A stretch of 64,000 nucleotides of DNA, taken from Cornus controversa (lineage: Eukaryota > Streptophyta > Magnoliopsida > Cornales > Cornaceae). Numbering within the stretch: position 1 is the first letter of the stretch; each line of letters opens with the position of its first letter. The DNA lies in NCBI GenBank assembly GCA_026545225.1, contig CM048845.1, forward strand, positions 119,229,033 through 119,293,032, read 5' to 3'. The translations under genes and the position numbers were made by a program. Positions 14,583-25,272 of this stretch are shown here, one piece after another. The notes below the pieces were generated by a model. The model saw nothing but the letters and a program-made list of their open reading frames with translations, searched no databases and was not told the origin of the DNA.

Positions 14583-16721
14583 TAAGTAAAATTTCAGTGA
14601 AAGCACCCAAAGGGGGGATGCGGTCCAGGAAACTACACAAAAACTATAGCATCAAGCTATCCACAAAAGCCAAAAGGATCTCCATAGATTTACAATTGAA
14701 ATTCTGAACACAAAAGAATAATGAGCCAAGTACAGAATATCTAAATACCCCCATGGGTCTCCACCCCTTCAAAAGATCTCCTATTACTTTCTTTCCAAAG
14801 AGCCCACCACAAGCAATGAGGGGTTGTTCTCAATGCATCTCTAATTCCATAGCGCACCCGGCACCTACCCCAAACCTCAATCAAGCTCAAAGTGTATCCA
14901 GGCATAACCCACTGGATCCCAAAGATGGAACGTAGCAACTCCCAGCCCTCCCTAGCTCTGGGGCTATGAAGCACAGACACAGATATGGGATGCAGATATG
15001 ACATGAAAAATCTCAACAAAAAAAAGATACGGGTATGGCAGGATATGGCAATATATATATATATATACAAAAAATAATAATAATACACATGATTTAATTT
15101 CACACCTTCAAGTTCTTAAAGACTTTTACTTCCACCTTACAATTTGAGCCCCACTTTTTAACCTATCAACTTTTTAATATTACAATCCGACCCCCATTTT
15201 TTTTAAAAAAAATTACAAATTTACCTCGAGTATCGCAGAAGTATGCTTGGCGCATCCTAGAAGTATTTTAAGTGTATCCTAGCCGTATCTGAAATTAAAA
15301 AATTTATTTAAAAAAAACGAATACTTCCCAGGAGTATCGGACACGTGTTCGGGCATATCCTGTGCGTATCCGTACCAGACACGTGTTCGATACAGCCACA
15401 AGGCCTTAAGGGAGGTATATTTGCTGCATAGCTCTTGTGCAATGGATCAAAAGGTGATCAACTGTCTAACCTCCTGCACATGCAGCACTAATTGATCATA
15501 ATATGTCCTCTCCTCAAATTGTCAATAATGAAAATCTTCCCCGAAGCCGCTGTCCAAACAAAGAAGGTCACCTTCAGAGGGGCTCGCAAATGCCAAATGC
15601 TTTTCCACAGAAAGGATATCCCTTGAAAGTCTAGCAAACGGTGATAGAATGAGAGAACCTCAAATTTCCCATACTCGTGTCTACCCAAATCAACTCATCA
15701 GTCCCCTCTCTAGAAACATCTTGGCTCTAGAGAAGAGCCAAGAACTCAACCGTCTCCTCCACCTCCCAATCATGCAGAAGCCTCTCGAACTGAACATCCC
15801 AAGACAGTCTTCTGCCATCAAGGTGATAGCACTGAGCGATTGTCGCCTGTCTATCAATCGCAATCCCAGTAAGTCTCAAATAGACTCTCTCATGCGGCCT
15901 CTCACCACACCAGGGGTCAACCCAAAAACTAACAAGGCGCCCATCCTTTACCCTAAAACGGATCTGGTTAGAGAACTCATCACCACACCAGGGGTCAACC
16001 CAAAAACTAACAAGGCGCCCATCCTTTACCCTAAAACGGATCTGGTTAGAGAACTCATCCCAATCCTTTCGGATGCTTCACCACAAGCCAACAACCACCG
16101 GGACCTCAACATCACCGAGCACCATCCGCTCTCTCCTCCCGTATCTATGGCAAATGACCCTCCTCCACAGCCTATGTCTCTCCACCCCGAACCACCAAAG
16201 CCACTTTTGCCCAACAAAGCTATATTAAAACTTCAGCTCTAAAAAAATTTAGTTTTATCAAACAGCTACACAAAAAGTCGAACCCTACCTAAGTTAGATT
16301 TTGAAGAGGCACAACAATGAGTCATTCAAGATTGAGGAAATCATTGAAATCCTACAACAACAACAACAAGAAATTTACCATAGGTCTGATTTGGATCAAA
16401 GGCTTTTATATCCTCGACGTGTAGAGTCACTGGAAAATAACCACAAGCATGCTTACAAATATACCTGAAACTCGTTAGAATGTATTATCATTTCTATACT
16501 ATGAAATGAAACAAATGTCACTTAATTTATGAGAATAAAAAATACAAATCGATATATATCATAGACAGCACTGAGGGAAAATCAAATGAGCAAAAAATGG
16601 CTAACCTCGATAATTTACGCCCCCATTTGCTTTTATCGTCAACTGGAATCACCATAAATATTACAAGCAACCCCAACACCCTAAATGATATACAAAGTTA
16701 CAAACCAAATGAAAAAAACAC

Positions 16722-16766
<45 letters not shown>

Positions 16767-17010
16767 TAATGTTCAATAATAGAAAATTGAAAGGAAGAGA
16801 AACGCACGCGAAGGCTTTGGGAAGGGGAAGGAAGAGGAAGGAAGTCAAGACGACTATGGTGATGAAGTGTATGGCCCCAAGCCATATGCTTAACGCCAAT
16901 ATCGTGTGGATTAGTGAGTCCTCCGTCCCTGTGAACTCCGTGGGCGGCGGCGGCGCCTCAGCCGATGACGGCGTGTGCCAGATTTTGTCAGTCTCCACCG
17001 TCGTGGCCAT
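5568..17010 (-). CDS. DGAT2: Diacylglycerol O-acyltransferase 2 (DGAT2), complete, 9 exons, 333 aa
   Basis: DGAT2 transfers an acyl group from acyl-CoA to diacylglycerol, the last step of triacylglycerol synthesis, in the ER membrane. Exons in transcript order are 16808-17010, 16606-16680, 16379-16464, 8933-9039, 8675-8830, 7743-7829, 7226-7323, 6505-6592 and 5568-5669; together 1002 nt, all phases compatible and all borders GT/AG. Residues about 30-80 form the membrane hairpin ([16 protein letters not shown] onward). Family blocks are intact: YFP at 102-104, the plant EPHS version of HPHG at 126-129 ([11 protein letters not shown]), [14 protein letters not shown] near 194-207, RRGFVRIA near 216-223, VPVFCFGQ at 231-238 and HVVVGRPIE at 281-289. 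The C-terminus LKLRVL fits an ER-retrieval-type end. The length is normal for plant DGAT2. The start is the first ATG of an N-terminus ending in TEFTGTEDS, as in other plant DGAT2s. Intron 3 (9040-16378) is exceptionally long because of transposons. Confidence 0.94.
10432..11838 (+). mobile_element. Non-autonomous hAT-like element, interrupted copy (DGAT2 intron 3)
   Basis: Colinear with the reverse complement of the intact element at 13282-14092: shared Lys/Pro-poor, non-coding blocks such as AACCCGAGCCC, TAGAGAGGCAAGA, GTCATCTATAT and GGCTTAAGACTTTA appear in the same order. Its right end TTGTACCCCTA (to 11838) is the inverted form of the family terminus TAGGGGTGCAA. The left end is degraded; the start at about 10432 is approximate and no clean TSD was found. 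It is split by a second element at 11083-11547. It has no coding capacity. Confidence 0.65.
11083..11547. mobile_element. 465 bp hAT-type MITE nested in the older hAT-like copy
   Basis: Terminal inverted repeats CAGGGATGGCAA (11083) and TTGCCATCCCTA (to 11547) are flanked by an 8 bp direct repeat TCTATTTA at 11075-11082 and 11548-11555, the TSD length of hAT transposons. The interior is GC-rich runs such as CCCCGCCCCG at both ends with no open frame. A related 463 bp copy is at 42592-43054. Confidence 0.85.
13282..14092. mobile_element. 811 bp non-autonomous hAT-like element with 8 bp TSD
   Basis: Ends TAGGGGTGCAAC and TTGCACCCCTA form short inverted repeats. The flanking octamer ATCCCAAG occurs at 13274-13281 and again at 14093-14100, giving an exact 8 bp TSD. 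The interior is rich in AACCCGAGC/GGTTGGG motifs and has no transposase. It sits within intron 3 of DGAT2, and its relative at 10432-11838 lies in the opposite orientation. Confidence 0.85.
14960..15428. mobile_element. 469 bp segment inserted within the LINE
   Basis: The LINE reading frame breaks off at ..TRA and resumes at ..[11 protein letters not shown]; the intervening 469 bases are flanked by the direct repeat TAGCTCT (14953-14959 and 15429-15435). Near its ends are imperfect inverted motifs GGGCTATGAAGCACAGACAC and GTGTTCGATACAGCC, plus several GTATC/GACACGTG motifs. Similar motifs fill 49195-49690. The family is uncertain: a small DNA transposon, possibly hAT or Mutator-type, is likely. 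Confidence 0.55.
15902..16057 (-). repeat. Exact 78 bp tandem duplication within LINE coding sequence
   Basis: Bases 15902-15979 and 15980-16057 are identical by eye. The unit is 26 codons long, so it keeps the LINE frame. Absence of differences implies a recent duplication or an assembly artefact. Confidence 0.85.
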
Positions 17011-17363
17011 TGATGAATCAATTGAGTATAACGCTAAGAATTTAAAAGTTGAACACCTTTTTTATTTTTCGTTTCTGGTCTGTACAGAGTGTTTGCGATA
17101 CAAACTTTGTAGCTTTCGTTCGGTCGAGCACGTTCCAGTCTCTTCGTAAACATCGTTAACAGGTAGTTGATTCATCAGCGGTGACGCAAGATCACACGTG
17201 TAACAATCTGACTCCCGACACTATAATGGTGTGGAGTCTGACGGGCCGAAAAATTATTAGGTAATTCTGGAAGAATCAATCATAACATAATACATTAAAA
17301 AAATGCATATATTTACATTTAATAAATTTAAATCTATTGAAAAAAGATGTTTTTTAATTATTT
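17011..17363 (-). promoter_or_regulatory. DGAT2 upstream region
   Basis: The bases just upstream of the DGAT2 start codon, read on the - strand, contain the expected leader. No TATA box can be assigned with confidence. The Mutator-like element begins at 17364, so the undisturbed upstream region is only about 350 bp. Confidence 0.35.
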
Positions 17364-19361
17364 AGATAAATATGACTGACACTCTCTTAATATTTAATAT
17401 ATTGTTATACAACTACAATTTTGTGTAATTTCATTACCAATACTTTTCGTCAGAATTTTTTATTTTTTAATAAGTGAAATGCCGGACTCCCCTTATTATT
17501 AAAATGAATTTTAATATAAAAATATCATAATTGTGAAATGACAAAATTACCCCCTCATTATTTATGTCTTAAAACCTGACCTTCACACTCACCCACACAC
17601 GTAACACCCGCCATTTCTCTTTCTACCTTTTTCAACCACGATCATAACCCTAAACCTCTCACCTTTTTTTGCAACCACGATAATAAACCCTAACCTTAAT
17701 ATGCAAACAAAATCATCTTCTCTTTTGAACCACAATCATGGTTGATCACACCAACTCCAACTCTTTCTTCCCTCTCAAACCCTTACCAACTTCACATTTT
17801 CATGTTGTCAGTGCAAACCCTAGAGAACCTATCATCTTCTGTACTCTATCAGTTCAAACCCTAACGAACCTCTCATCATCTGTACCCCATTAGTTCAAAT
17901 CCTAACCAACCTCTCAGATAATACGTTTCTCGCTCAACAAACCCTAACTTTACGTTCTAGTGCAAACCCTAACCAACCTTACCATTTGTTGTACTCCATC
18001 AATCTAAATCATTTGCTCCTCGTTCAGTTTATCAATTGCACCATCGCTCAGTAAAGGTAAACTGATATGTTCTTAGAATCTAGGTATCAATTTCGTATGT
18101 CTTTCATCCATGTTAGATATATTGACATAGAATTGTATGTTTGGTACTGATTTGTCTTCAATTGTGTTGATTGCACGTATATTGCATATTGCATGAGGGA
18201 CTTATATTTGAATTTGGGGCTTTTCATAAATTCTTGCAATTATTTTCTGTTTGGGGCTTTTAAACAAATTAGGGTAATTAGTTGAAATTAATTGTAATTA
18301 CATTTTTAATTTTGGGGGTTTTCAATACTTTGGTGTAATTTACTGAAATTGGTTGCAATTACGTTTCTAATTTTTGGGGTTCTTAGCAAATTGGGATAAT
18401 TAACTAAAATTGATTGCAAATTAGGGTTTTCTATTTGGAGAATTTCAACAAATTTAGGTAATTTACATAAATTTGTTGCAATTACGTTTCTAATTTTGGG
18501 GGTTTTCAACAAATTGGGAGGGGGGTCATTAACTAAGAATTGATTACAAAATATGGTTTCTATTTGGGGTTTTTTTTAACAAATTGGAGTAATTCATTGA
18601 ATTTTGTTGGAAATAACTTAGTGATTGGACTTTGTGTGTTTATTGCATAACGAACAATGCAAAATTAGTGACAATTTTGGATCCCGCTCTGGTTTACATA
18701 CACCGTTTCAACTACTTAGGTTAATGCATGTTAGTGATTGGACATACTAGTTACATGATAACCAAATTGCCTATATATGCATGATAATTTGATGCACTTA
18801 GCTTTAGATTGCATTTTAGCTTCAGTTGATGCACTTTGGTGAATAAATAAATAAATTTAAGATGTAGTACAAGCCAATATTTTATGGGTTCGAAGCTTCA
18901 AGTTGCTTCCATGATTGCAAAACTTCAATAGTTTCATTGGTTGGAAAGCTTCAATAGCTTCATTGTGCATATATTGGTGCTACCGGTTCACATGCATGGT
19001 GTATATATATAACAGAGGCTTGCAACGACTACTTTTTGTTTTTTCCCTCCACTAGCCGCTGCAAGTCTCATCACAGCAGAAGCAATTGCATGATATAATA
19101 ATAGGGCTATTAAAGGGGCATTTTGGTCCATTAGACAAGGTTAAATGGATAAATTTAGTATTCAAAAGGGTTAGGTGAGAATTCAAAGGGCAGTGTGGTC
19201 ATTTCACCGTAAAAAAATGCTTTGACACAGTGTACTTTTGGTAAGAGGGGATGTATGTGATACACGACACAAATCACAGGAGGTATTGGTAACGAAATTA
19301 TATAAAGTTGTAACCGTATAATAATATATCAAATCTCAGGAATTGTCAGTTATATTTACCC
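17364..19361. mobile_element. 2.0 kb non-autonomous Mutator-like element (copy C)
   Basis: The ends are about 80 bp imperfect inverted repeats: the left end AGATAAATATGACTGACA matches the inverted right end GGGTAAATATAACTGACA, and similarity continues through a block resembling TTGTTATACAACTACAA. Flanking 9-mers TAATTATTT (17355-17363) and TAAATATTT (19362-19370) differ at one position, fitting the 9 bp TSD of Mutator-like elements. There is no transposase. The interior has an AACCCTAA-rich segment (17.6-18.0 kb) and degenerate about 62 bp tandem units. Two relatives lie at 43395-44117 and 44880-45456. Confidence 0.75.
18190..18620. repeat. Degenerate ~62 bp tandem repeats inside the Mutator-like element
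   Basis: About six units carrying TTTGGGGGTTTTCAA, AAATTGGGATAATT and TTGCAATTACGTTTCTAA recur about every 60-66 bp (for example near 18249, 18308, 18372, 18434, 18496 and 18562). Units have diverged considerably. Confidence 0.7.
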
Positions 19362-20039
19362 TAAATATTTACAATACTTTGTAAGTTGACTTTTTAATAC
19401 GAAATTGCATTGTGAGACTTTAGAAGTGGGGGTATATAAATATATACAACTTTTGTGTGCTAAATATAACTAGTGATGACAATTCAAAATGATTTTTAAC
19501 AAATCCAAATAATAATAATAATAATAAAAAAAGTATATTTTGAAAAGTTATGATAACTAGTTGAAAGTCACTGTAAGTTTTTGACAACAAATGGTGTGCA
19601 AATGTACAGTCTTCTTTCTCCCTCTCTTCTGTTTTTTTATTTTTGAGTAATTTGTGCAAATGTACAATTTGTTACATTAATCATGATCTAAAGTAAGACA
19701 ATCCTTTTGAAGTCGTGCTGCTCTCACACTCTGCACGTGAAAAAAAACTACATGTGACATTTATTATGAATGGCAATAATCAAAATATATCTTATACAAA
19801 TAAAAACGGTTAGTAACGTGCATAATTAAGAATAACCTTACAATATTAATAAAGAATAACAAATCCTTGTCATATTACATCGTTTCATATTAATCATTTT
19901 GTTTTGTTATTTATTTTTGTTGTCAAATAAATAACAAAACAATTTTAAATTTTTATAGCCATTTTGTTTTGAAAAATGTAACTGTCTGGCCCTTCAGTGC
20001 ATACGTAGAAGGAATCTGAAAAAAATAATTTTAAATTTC

Positions 20040-20420
20040 GTCACAAAGTTAGGCGTCTAAGTTCCTTAGATAGTTTAGGTGTCTAAATTCCTTTTTTCTG
20101 GAAAAAGTCTTAGTAGGAAAAATTCTTATTTAAATATCTAAGTTGTCAAGATAGGCGTCTAAGTTACCTTTGCAGAACATTCACTCAATTACTGGAATCG
20201 ACTAGTTATGTGTCTAACTTGCCTTTGCACAATTTTGACTCAATTACTAGAATGTCTAGTTAGGCGTCTAATATTACAAGTTTGGCATCTAACTTGCCTT
20301 TACACATTTATGGAATGTCTAGTTAGACATTTAACATTGAAGGTTTCTTTTTCCAGAATGTCAAGTTTTTATATGTTTAGTTGGGCGTTCAAGTCATTCA
20401 AAATACTGAACTTCACTTCA
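20040..20420. repeat. Degenerate repeats of a TTAGGCGTCTAA motif
   Basis: GTTAGGCGTCTAAGTTCC and variants (TTAGGTGTCTAAATTCC, TATGTGTCTAACTTGCC, TTGGCATCTAACTTGCC) recur with interleaved CAATTACTGGAATGTCTAGT blocks. Spacing is irregular (about 28-76 bp). No function assigned. Confidence 0.6.
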
Positions 20421-21405
20421 CTTCTTTTGAATCTAAGGTGGCTTATGAATTGTCAAATGACTTCTATGCCCTTATGATGTGACTCAATCTAAGTTATTGG
20501 GCTAAGTTAATGATCCTAAAATTTTTTAAATGGTATTGTTCAATTTGATTATTAGGTCCTAGAGTCTCAAGTCCTAAAATTGAGCTTTCATTGAAGATGC
20601 ATCACAAATTACTTTACATTATATCTTACTCTCACCAAATGCATATACCACCCATGGTCTTGAAGTTTGCCTTCAATGATTTTGAGCTTTTAGAGTTCCA
20701 TCTCCATGTGCATGGTCCATTTTAGATTTGTCATGGACCGTTGATATTCTTTAAGTCTAAGATCAATTTCCCGATTAACACAAACTCAAGTAAAATATCA
20801 AAATTATACTTTAATAGTTTGTTATCATCAAAATTGGATCCTTGTGTTGAAACCTTGGGGTTAATATTATGCATCTCCTAACATAGAAAAAATAAGATTA
20901 CTTATACCTCTAATACATGTCCTCATGCTTATGAAATTACATTTTATTATTCTACAAACTATATAATGACCTCTAGTATATGTACAAATATTGAAAATAT
21001 TTCACACACATATACAGTGACATGTAAGTGTAGAAACTAGAGACGCTTCTGCTCTGATCAAATTTTAAATTTTGCCGTTTCATACTTCCACTCTTACATT
21101 CGCTCCTACTTCCACTTTCGCTCACTTAGAACATGACTCATTGAGTCAAACAAACAAGGAAAGCTATTTTTTCGAAATTATTCAATAGTTTGGGATCATA
21201 AGTTATTTGGTGGCCTAATTCATACAAAACTCAAATTCAAATTGTATTTAATACATTATTAAATTTTAATGGATGCATTTTTAGATTAAATTTTTTAATT
21301 GATGTGGATCACGTGATTGAAGACTATCTAATAATTTCTCAGTTTAAAGATACATGTTGAGAAATGATGTGGTTCAATAATTGGAGAAAATATACAATAC
21401 TTCAG

Positions 21406-21530
21406 GGTATTTTGTCACGTGATATCCCTTTCACACAACATTTAACATTTGTCTCGAAAACTCTCCATATCTTTGTTACCATTGAAAATGCTAAATATTG
21501 TATGAAAGGAGTATCACGTGATAAAATACT
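21406..21530. mobile_element. Small hairpin MITE with CACGTG in both arms
   Basis: Arms of about 28 bp, GGTATTTTGTCACGTGATAT near 21406 and the inverted GTATCACGTGATAAAATACT near 21511, enclose about 65 bp. Both arms include the palindrome CACGTG (G-box core), and a third copy lies nearby at about 21309. No TSD was resolved. Confidence 0.5.
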
Positions 21531-23387
21531 ATGAGGCGTTGTAGAATTTATCGAATAATTGAGATTTAACATTATGTGCAAAAGAACAAACACCAATCTA
21601 GCTTTTGTTGCATTATTTGATCCATTGGATGCATCCGTGAGAAACTTATAATTTACTACTATTGGATCTACAAATTTTTTCGTGCAATTGATTCATTCAA
21701 TAACTTTCACTAATGGTATTAGCATTAAAAAAGAAATACAATAAAGGTTTTATAGACATATTATACATATATATGGAGTAAGGTAAGTTAATGTTAGGAT
21801 AAAAAAAATGGTAAATATTGACTACCGTTAGGCCAAGAAAAGTGAGCTGTTATAACATTTCATTTACTACGTGCAGCTGTCCATAATCCACGCGTTGTGA
21901 AAGACTCGTTGTAGTGACAACCGGCAATCCCATTCTCGTTTTCCTGAACAACCTGTCTAAGCAAATCAGTACGATACACCAGTGTTTTAAAGCAACTTGT
22001 GGCCCGAATTTTATTTCAGCAGGTTGCCGTTGCGACTTATTTTTGATGAAATTTTTTTTGATCCGTTTTTACTTGTGTTTGAAATGTGATATTAAAGAAC
22101 ACTAAAGAGTTGCAGTTTAGGGAGATAGAGCAAGAGGATTTGGGAGTTGAAACTTGTAATCTCTTATTTTTGGTATTGTGAAATTTTCGTCGGATCTTTA
22201 TCGTGGACGTAAACTTTTACGCCGAATCATGTAAATCTGTGTGTGATATGTGTTTACTTTTTTGTCGTATTTCTTGATTGCGTTCTTGAATCGCGGTGTT
22301 TGTTGTAATAAAAATTAAATCAAGAGACAAAAGTTGTAGAACGTCTACAATGCACCTTGTGTAAATATATCGGGCGAATCTCATCCGTATGTGTACAACG
22401 CACAATAAGACCCACTACACATATACAATATGCACGATTCAAATTCACCCGATGTAATTGTACTGGATGTAATATAAATCTTCACTTACCATTGGGTCAC
22501 TAGCCCCTCTCCTTCCTTGAAGGAGAGGTGAAGGATTGGAGTCGCCGGTGGAGTTTGAGTATTTATCTAACAAAAAAAAGAAAAAAGAAAGTGAACCAAA
22601 TCTATATGCCATGTGGAATCTTATACTTGAAAGAACATAATTCACAATCAATTAAGACTTTTTGTTTTTGGTTAACAAAAATAAAATAAAAAATAAGACT
22701 TTAAAGTATAAACACACCTATATTTGCATCAATATATATATACACGCACAATTCTATTTCTTTCTGTTTTTTAAAAAATAATTTTTTCTATTAAAATTCG
22801 AACTCCAAAATAGTAGCTGAAGCTTTTAATATATTGTGAGATAGCAGATGTGATAATGATGTATGAAACTGACTTGTGTAATGTGTGAACAACAAGAACC
22901 TTCAGTTATAATTCATTGTTTGACTTGATTTTAGTATCATTACTCTTCAGTAAAACATCATCATAAATAAACTTTACCCAAAAAAAAAAAATTCATCATA
23001 AATTATCGCATTTGCACCTCTACTATTCAATCATGCATGCATCCCTGCAATTTCGTCATGAAACTGAACCACCAACCATAGCTACATCTTGCATATATTG
23101 CATGTATGCATCGTGTAACATGTTTGATGTCATACGGTAACCAGAAGACAATGGGCCCACCCAATAAAAATACATGTTATTATAGTTTACTTCTCGTGAA
23201 TCACACTAATATAAAACCCCCTTTTCTCCCCTTTAATTAAGGTGACCTGTTGATTCTGATGAGATTGCAAGACAATGTGGGAAAACCTTTCTTCCTTTTT
23301 ATAAAAACCTTTTTATCCCTTAGATGTTGAGTCCTGTGACCACCACCTGCTTCTAAGTAAAATTTTGCGCCATGTAATGCAAAAATA

Positions 23388-23422
<35 letters not shown>

Positions 23423-23952
23423 AGATTAGTTTCCTCTCAATTATTTCTAAACATGGCCAGATCAAATCCTTCAGTTCAAGACTTTGTTTGGAGGTCAAGG
23501 AGTTTGTGCTGCGACTAGAAAAAAAAGAAGATTAAAAGGGAAGGGTAAGATGGGTGAAAGAGTTATAAGAGAGTAAAAGAACTCTCTTGTATTATTTGGT
23601 TCACTTGGAAAGGAATAGAAAAATGAATGAAAAGAGAATTTCATGATTTGTTTTTTGGCGGGCCTAGTGAAACCTCCTTCCACTTAGGAAGAAGGTTTTC
23701 CTTTCCACTCCCTTCACAAGAAAAACTTTAACGAGTCAGGAGTATTGATAACATAATATTACACACTAATTAAATACTGACGTACGTAAAAAAAAAATAT
23801 TTATTTTTAACAATCTTGCTTTAAAGGGCACTGACCCCTCATCCTAACAATCAAAGATGACAAGGGAAATGGATAAAAAGTGGTAGAAGGAAAATTTGTC
23901 TACTTATATATTGTGCTGAAATATGCCAATTATTGCCAATGGATTGATGAAA

Positions 23953-25272
23953 TCAACATCCCATCCTAAACCACCCAAACCATTTCCTGTAGGCTTTTCT
24001 TCTTTGTCTTCTGCTATTATCGCAGCCCTGTTGTTTTGTTACACATGCTTCAACAGAGCCTTCCTCCTGCAGGATATATATATATAGCCATATTATATAT
24101 ATATATATACACATGCGCGCGCACACGCCCCAAGAGCTAGTTATAAAAGAGAGTGTAAAATTCATTTCCCACTATGAAGTATGAACCTCCCAACTTACTT
24201 GAAGTAGAAGAGGATCTTGCCTTCCTTGGAGACTAACTATTACATCATCATCATCATCATCCTCATTCTCATTCTCATCCTCATTCTGCTTTGTAACTGA
24301 GTGTAAACATGAACCATGTGGTCCATGTCCAAATTTTTCAGAAACTGCAGGAACAGTTGAAGAGCTTGACCTTGATGTGTTCCCTTCATCCATATCTAGG
24401 CTCAACTGAAATATACATTAATGGAAAATCAACTTGTATATTAACATAAACTTCATAATGGGAATTGAAAACAAAATTTAATCAATGTGTTGGACAAAGA
24501 GGCTTCAATTCGGGAGAGAATTCTAGATCAGGATCCTCTATTTCTGCTGGTGCATCTAGTGTATAACAATCAATATTAAAAGACGTGGGACAATCATGTC
24601 CATTGGATGCACCAGCTGAAATCAGTGACAGTGGAAAGGATCCTGGTCCGAAAATTCCCCTGTGCTAAAAAATATTCGTATGGCCCGGATCATGATTCTC
24701 TGAATTGAGTATGATATGTTTCATATTCATATGTGTGGCATATATATATATATATAAACCTGTAACACACGGTTCTCAAGCATCGATAGTCTCTCCATCA
24801 GTGTGCCTTTATGATTAACTTCCTCAAGTGCAGAGGAAAGGGTTTTGCACTGATCTTCTGATTCCACCTTTCCGACAACTGAATTGGCCGAAGAATGCCT
24901 TCCTGACAAGCCCTGCTTCTCTTCCAGAAGCTGCAGCTGGAATATCAGAATTAAAGATGGCAAGCACAACAGTTAGTTATTATCAATAAAGTCTCCTGTG
25001 AATGAACATTTGGTCATATATGCATACACATCTGTATATGCTTAATATTTTTAGATTTTATGTACCTTTTTCGTTTTCGCTAGAACTATATATATAATAT
25101 GCAAGTGAAATTATTGATTCTATATATATTGGAGATGTATAGTTAATGCCCGAGGAATATACAATATATCGAAGTAAAATGATACAAGATTTGTTACCAC
25201 ACGATCAAGGCGATCCAATCTTGGAAGAACAGGAAGGGGTGAATTGGGTTCGAGCTTTTCTTCTTGTTCCAT
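23953..25272 (-). CDS. Uncharacterised 190 aa coiled-coil plant protein, 4 exons
   Basis: Exons in transcript order are 25198-25272, 24760-24936, 24199-24405 and 23953-24066; 573 nt with phase-0 joins and GT/AG borders throughout. The protein begins MEQEEKLEPNSPLPVLPRLD, continues with RLDRV LQLLEEKQ and a leucine-rich stretch (residues about 18-85, ending MERLSMLENRVLQ) that should form a coiled coil. An acidic run of Glu, Asn and Asp (about residues 132-144, encoded in part by a CAT/GAT trinucleotide repeat at 24241-24262) follows, and then a short basic aromatic tail ending RKWFGWFRMGC. There is no signal peptide or membrane segment. I recognise the layout as that of a conserved plant protein but no family name or function can be given. 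Start codon: first ATG of the exon, immediately before the conserved-looking acidic N-terminus. Confidence 0.8.

Larger units (their letters stand above)
14553..16224 (-). mobile_element. 5'-truncated LINE retrotransposon in DGAT2 intron 3
   Basis: A 16 bp exact target-site duplication, TTAAAACTTCAGCTCT, lies at 14537-14552 and 16225-16240. Just inside the low end is a T-tract (14553-14580), the poly(A) tail of a - strand element. Conceptual - strand translation matches the C-terminal end of plant LINE polyproteins: GEASERIGM near 16.1 kb, a zinc-binding reverse-transcriptase-associated (zf-RVT) block near 15.5-15.7 kb ([20 protein letters not shown], then IDNLRRG) and [15 protein letters not shown] near 14.9 kb. 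Only the 3' end of the second ORF is present, as is usual for 5'-truncated LINEs. It is in sense orientation with DGAT2. It carries a nested insertion (14960-15428) and an internal tandem duplication. Confidence 0.9.
19371..23952. other. Intergenic region without supported genes
   Basis: AT-rich sequence with no exon-like open frames that I recognise. It contains degenerate repeats at 20040-20420, a hairpin MITE at 21406-21530 and, at 22977-22991, a TTTACCC plus A-tract that resembles a SINE tail. 23387-23420 is a TG/TA microsatellite. Confidence 0.6.

Noticed and set aside
15649..16242. 197-codon + strand open frame
   Set aside because: It is the antisense of the LINE coding sequence, kept open by base composition and by the 78 bp in-frame duplication; the - strand carries the recognisable LINE protein.
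16681..16807. Continuation of the DGAT2 first-exon frame into a run of Ile-Tyr codons
   Set aside because: This is translation of the TA microsatellite in intron 1; the splice donor at 16807 and the next exon at 16606-16680 restore the family sequence.
17640..17990. Many AACCCTAA strings, telomere-like
   Set aside because: Irregularly spaced and embedded in other sequence inside a Mutator-like element; not a telomeric array.
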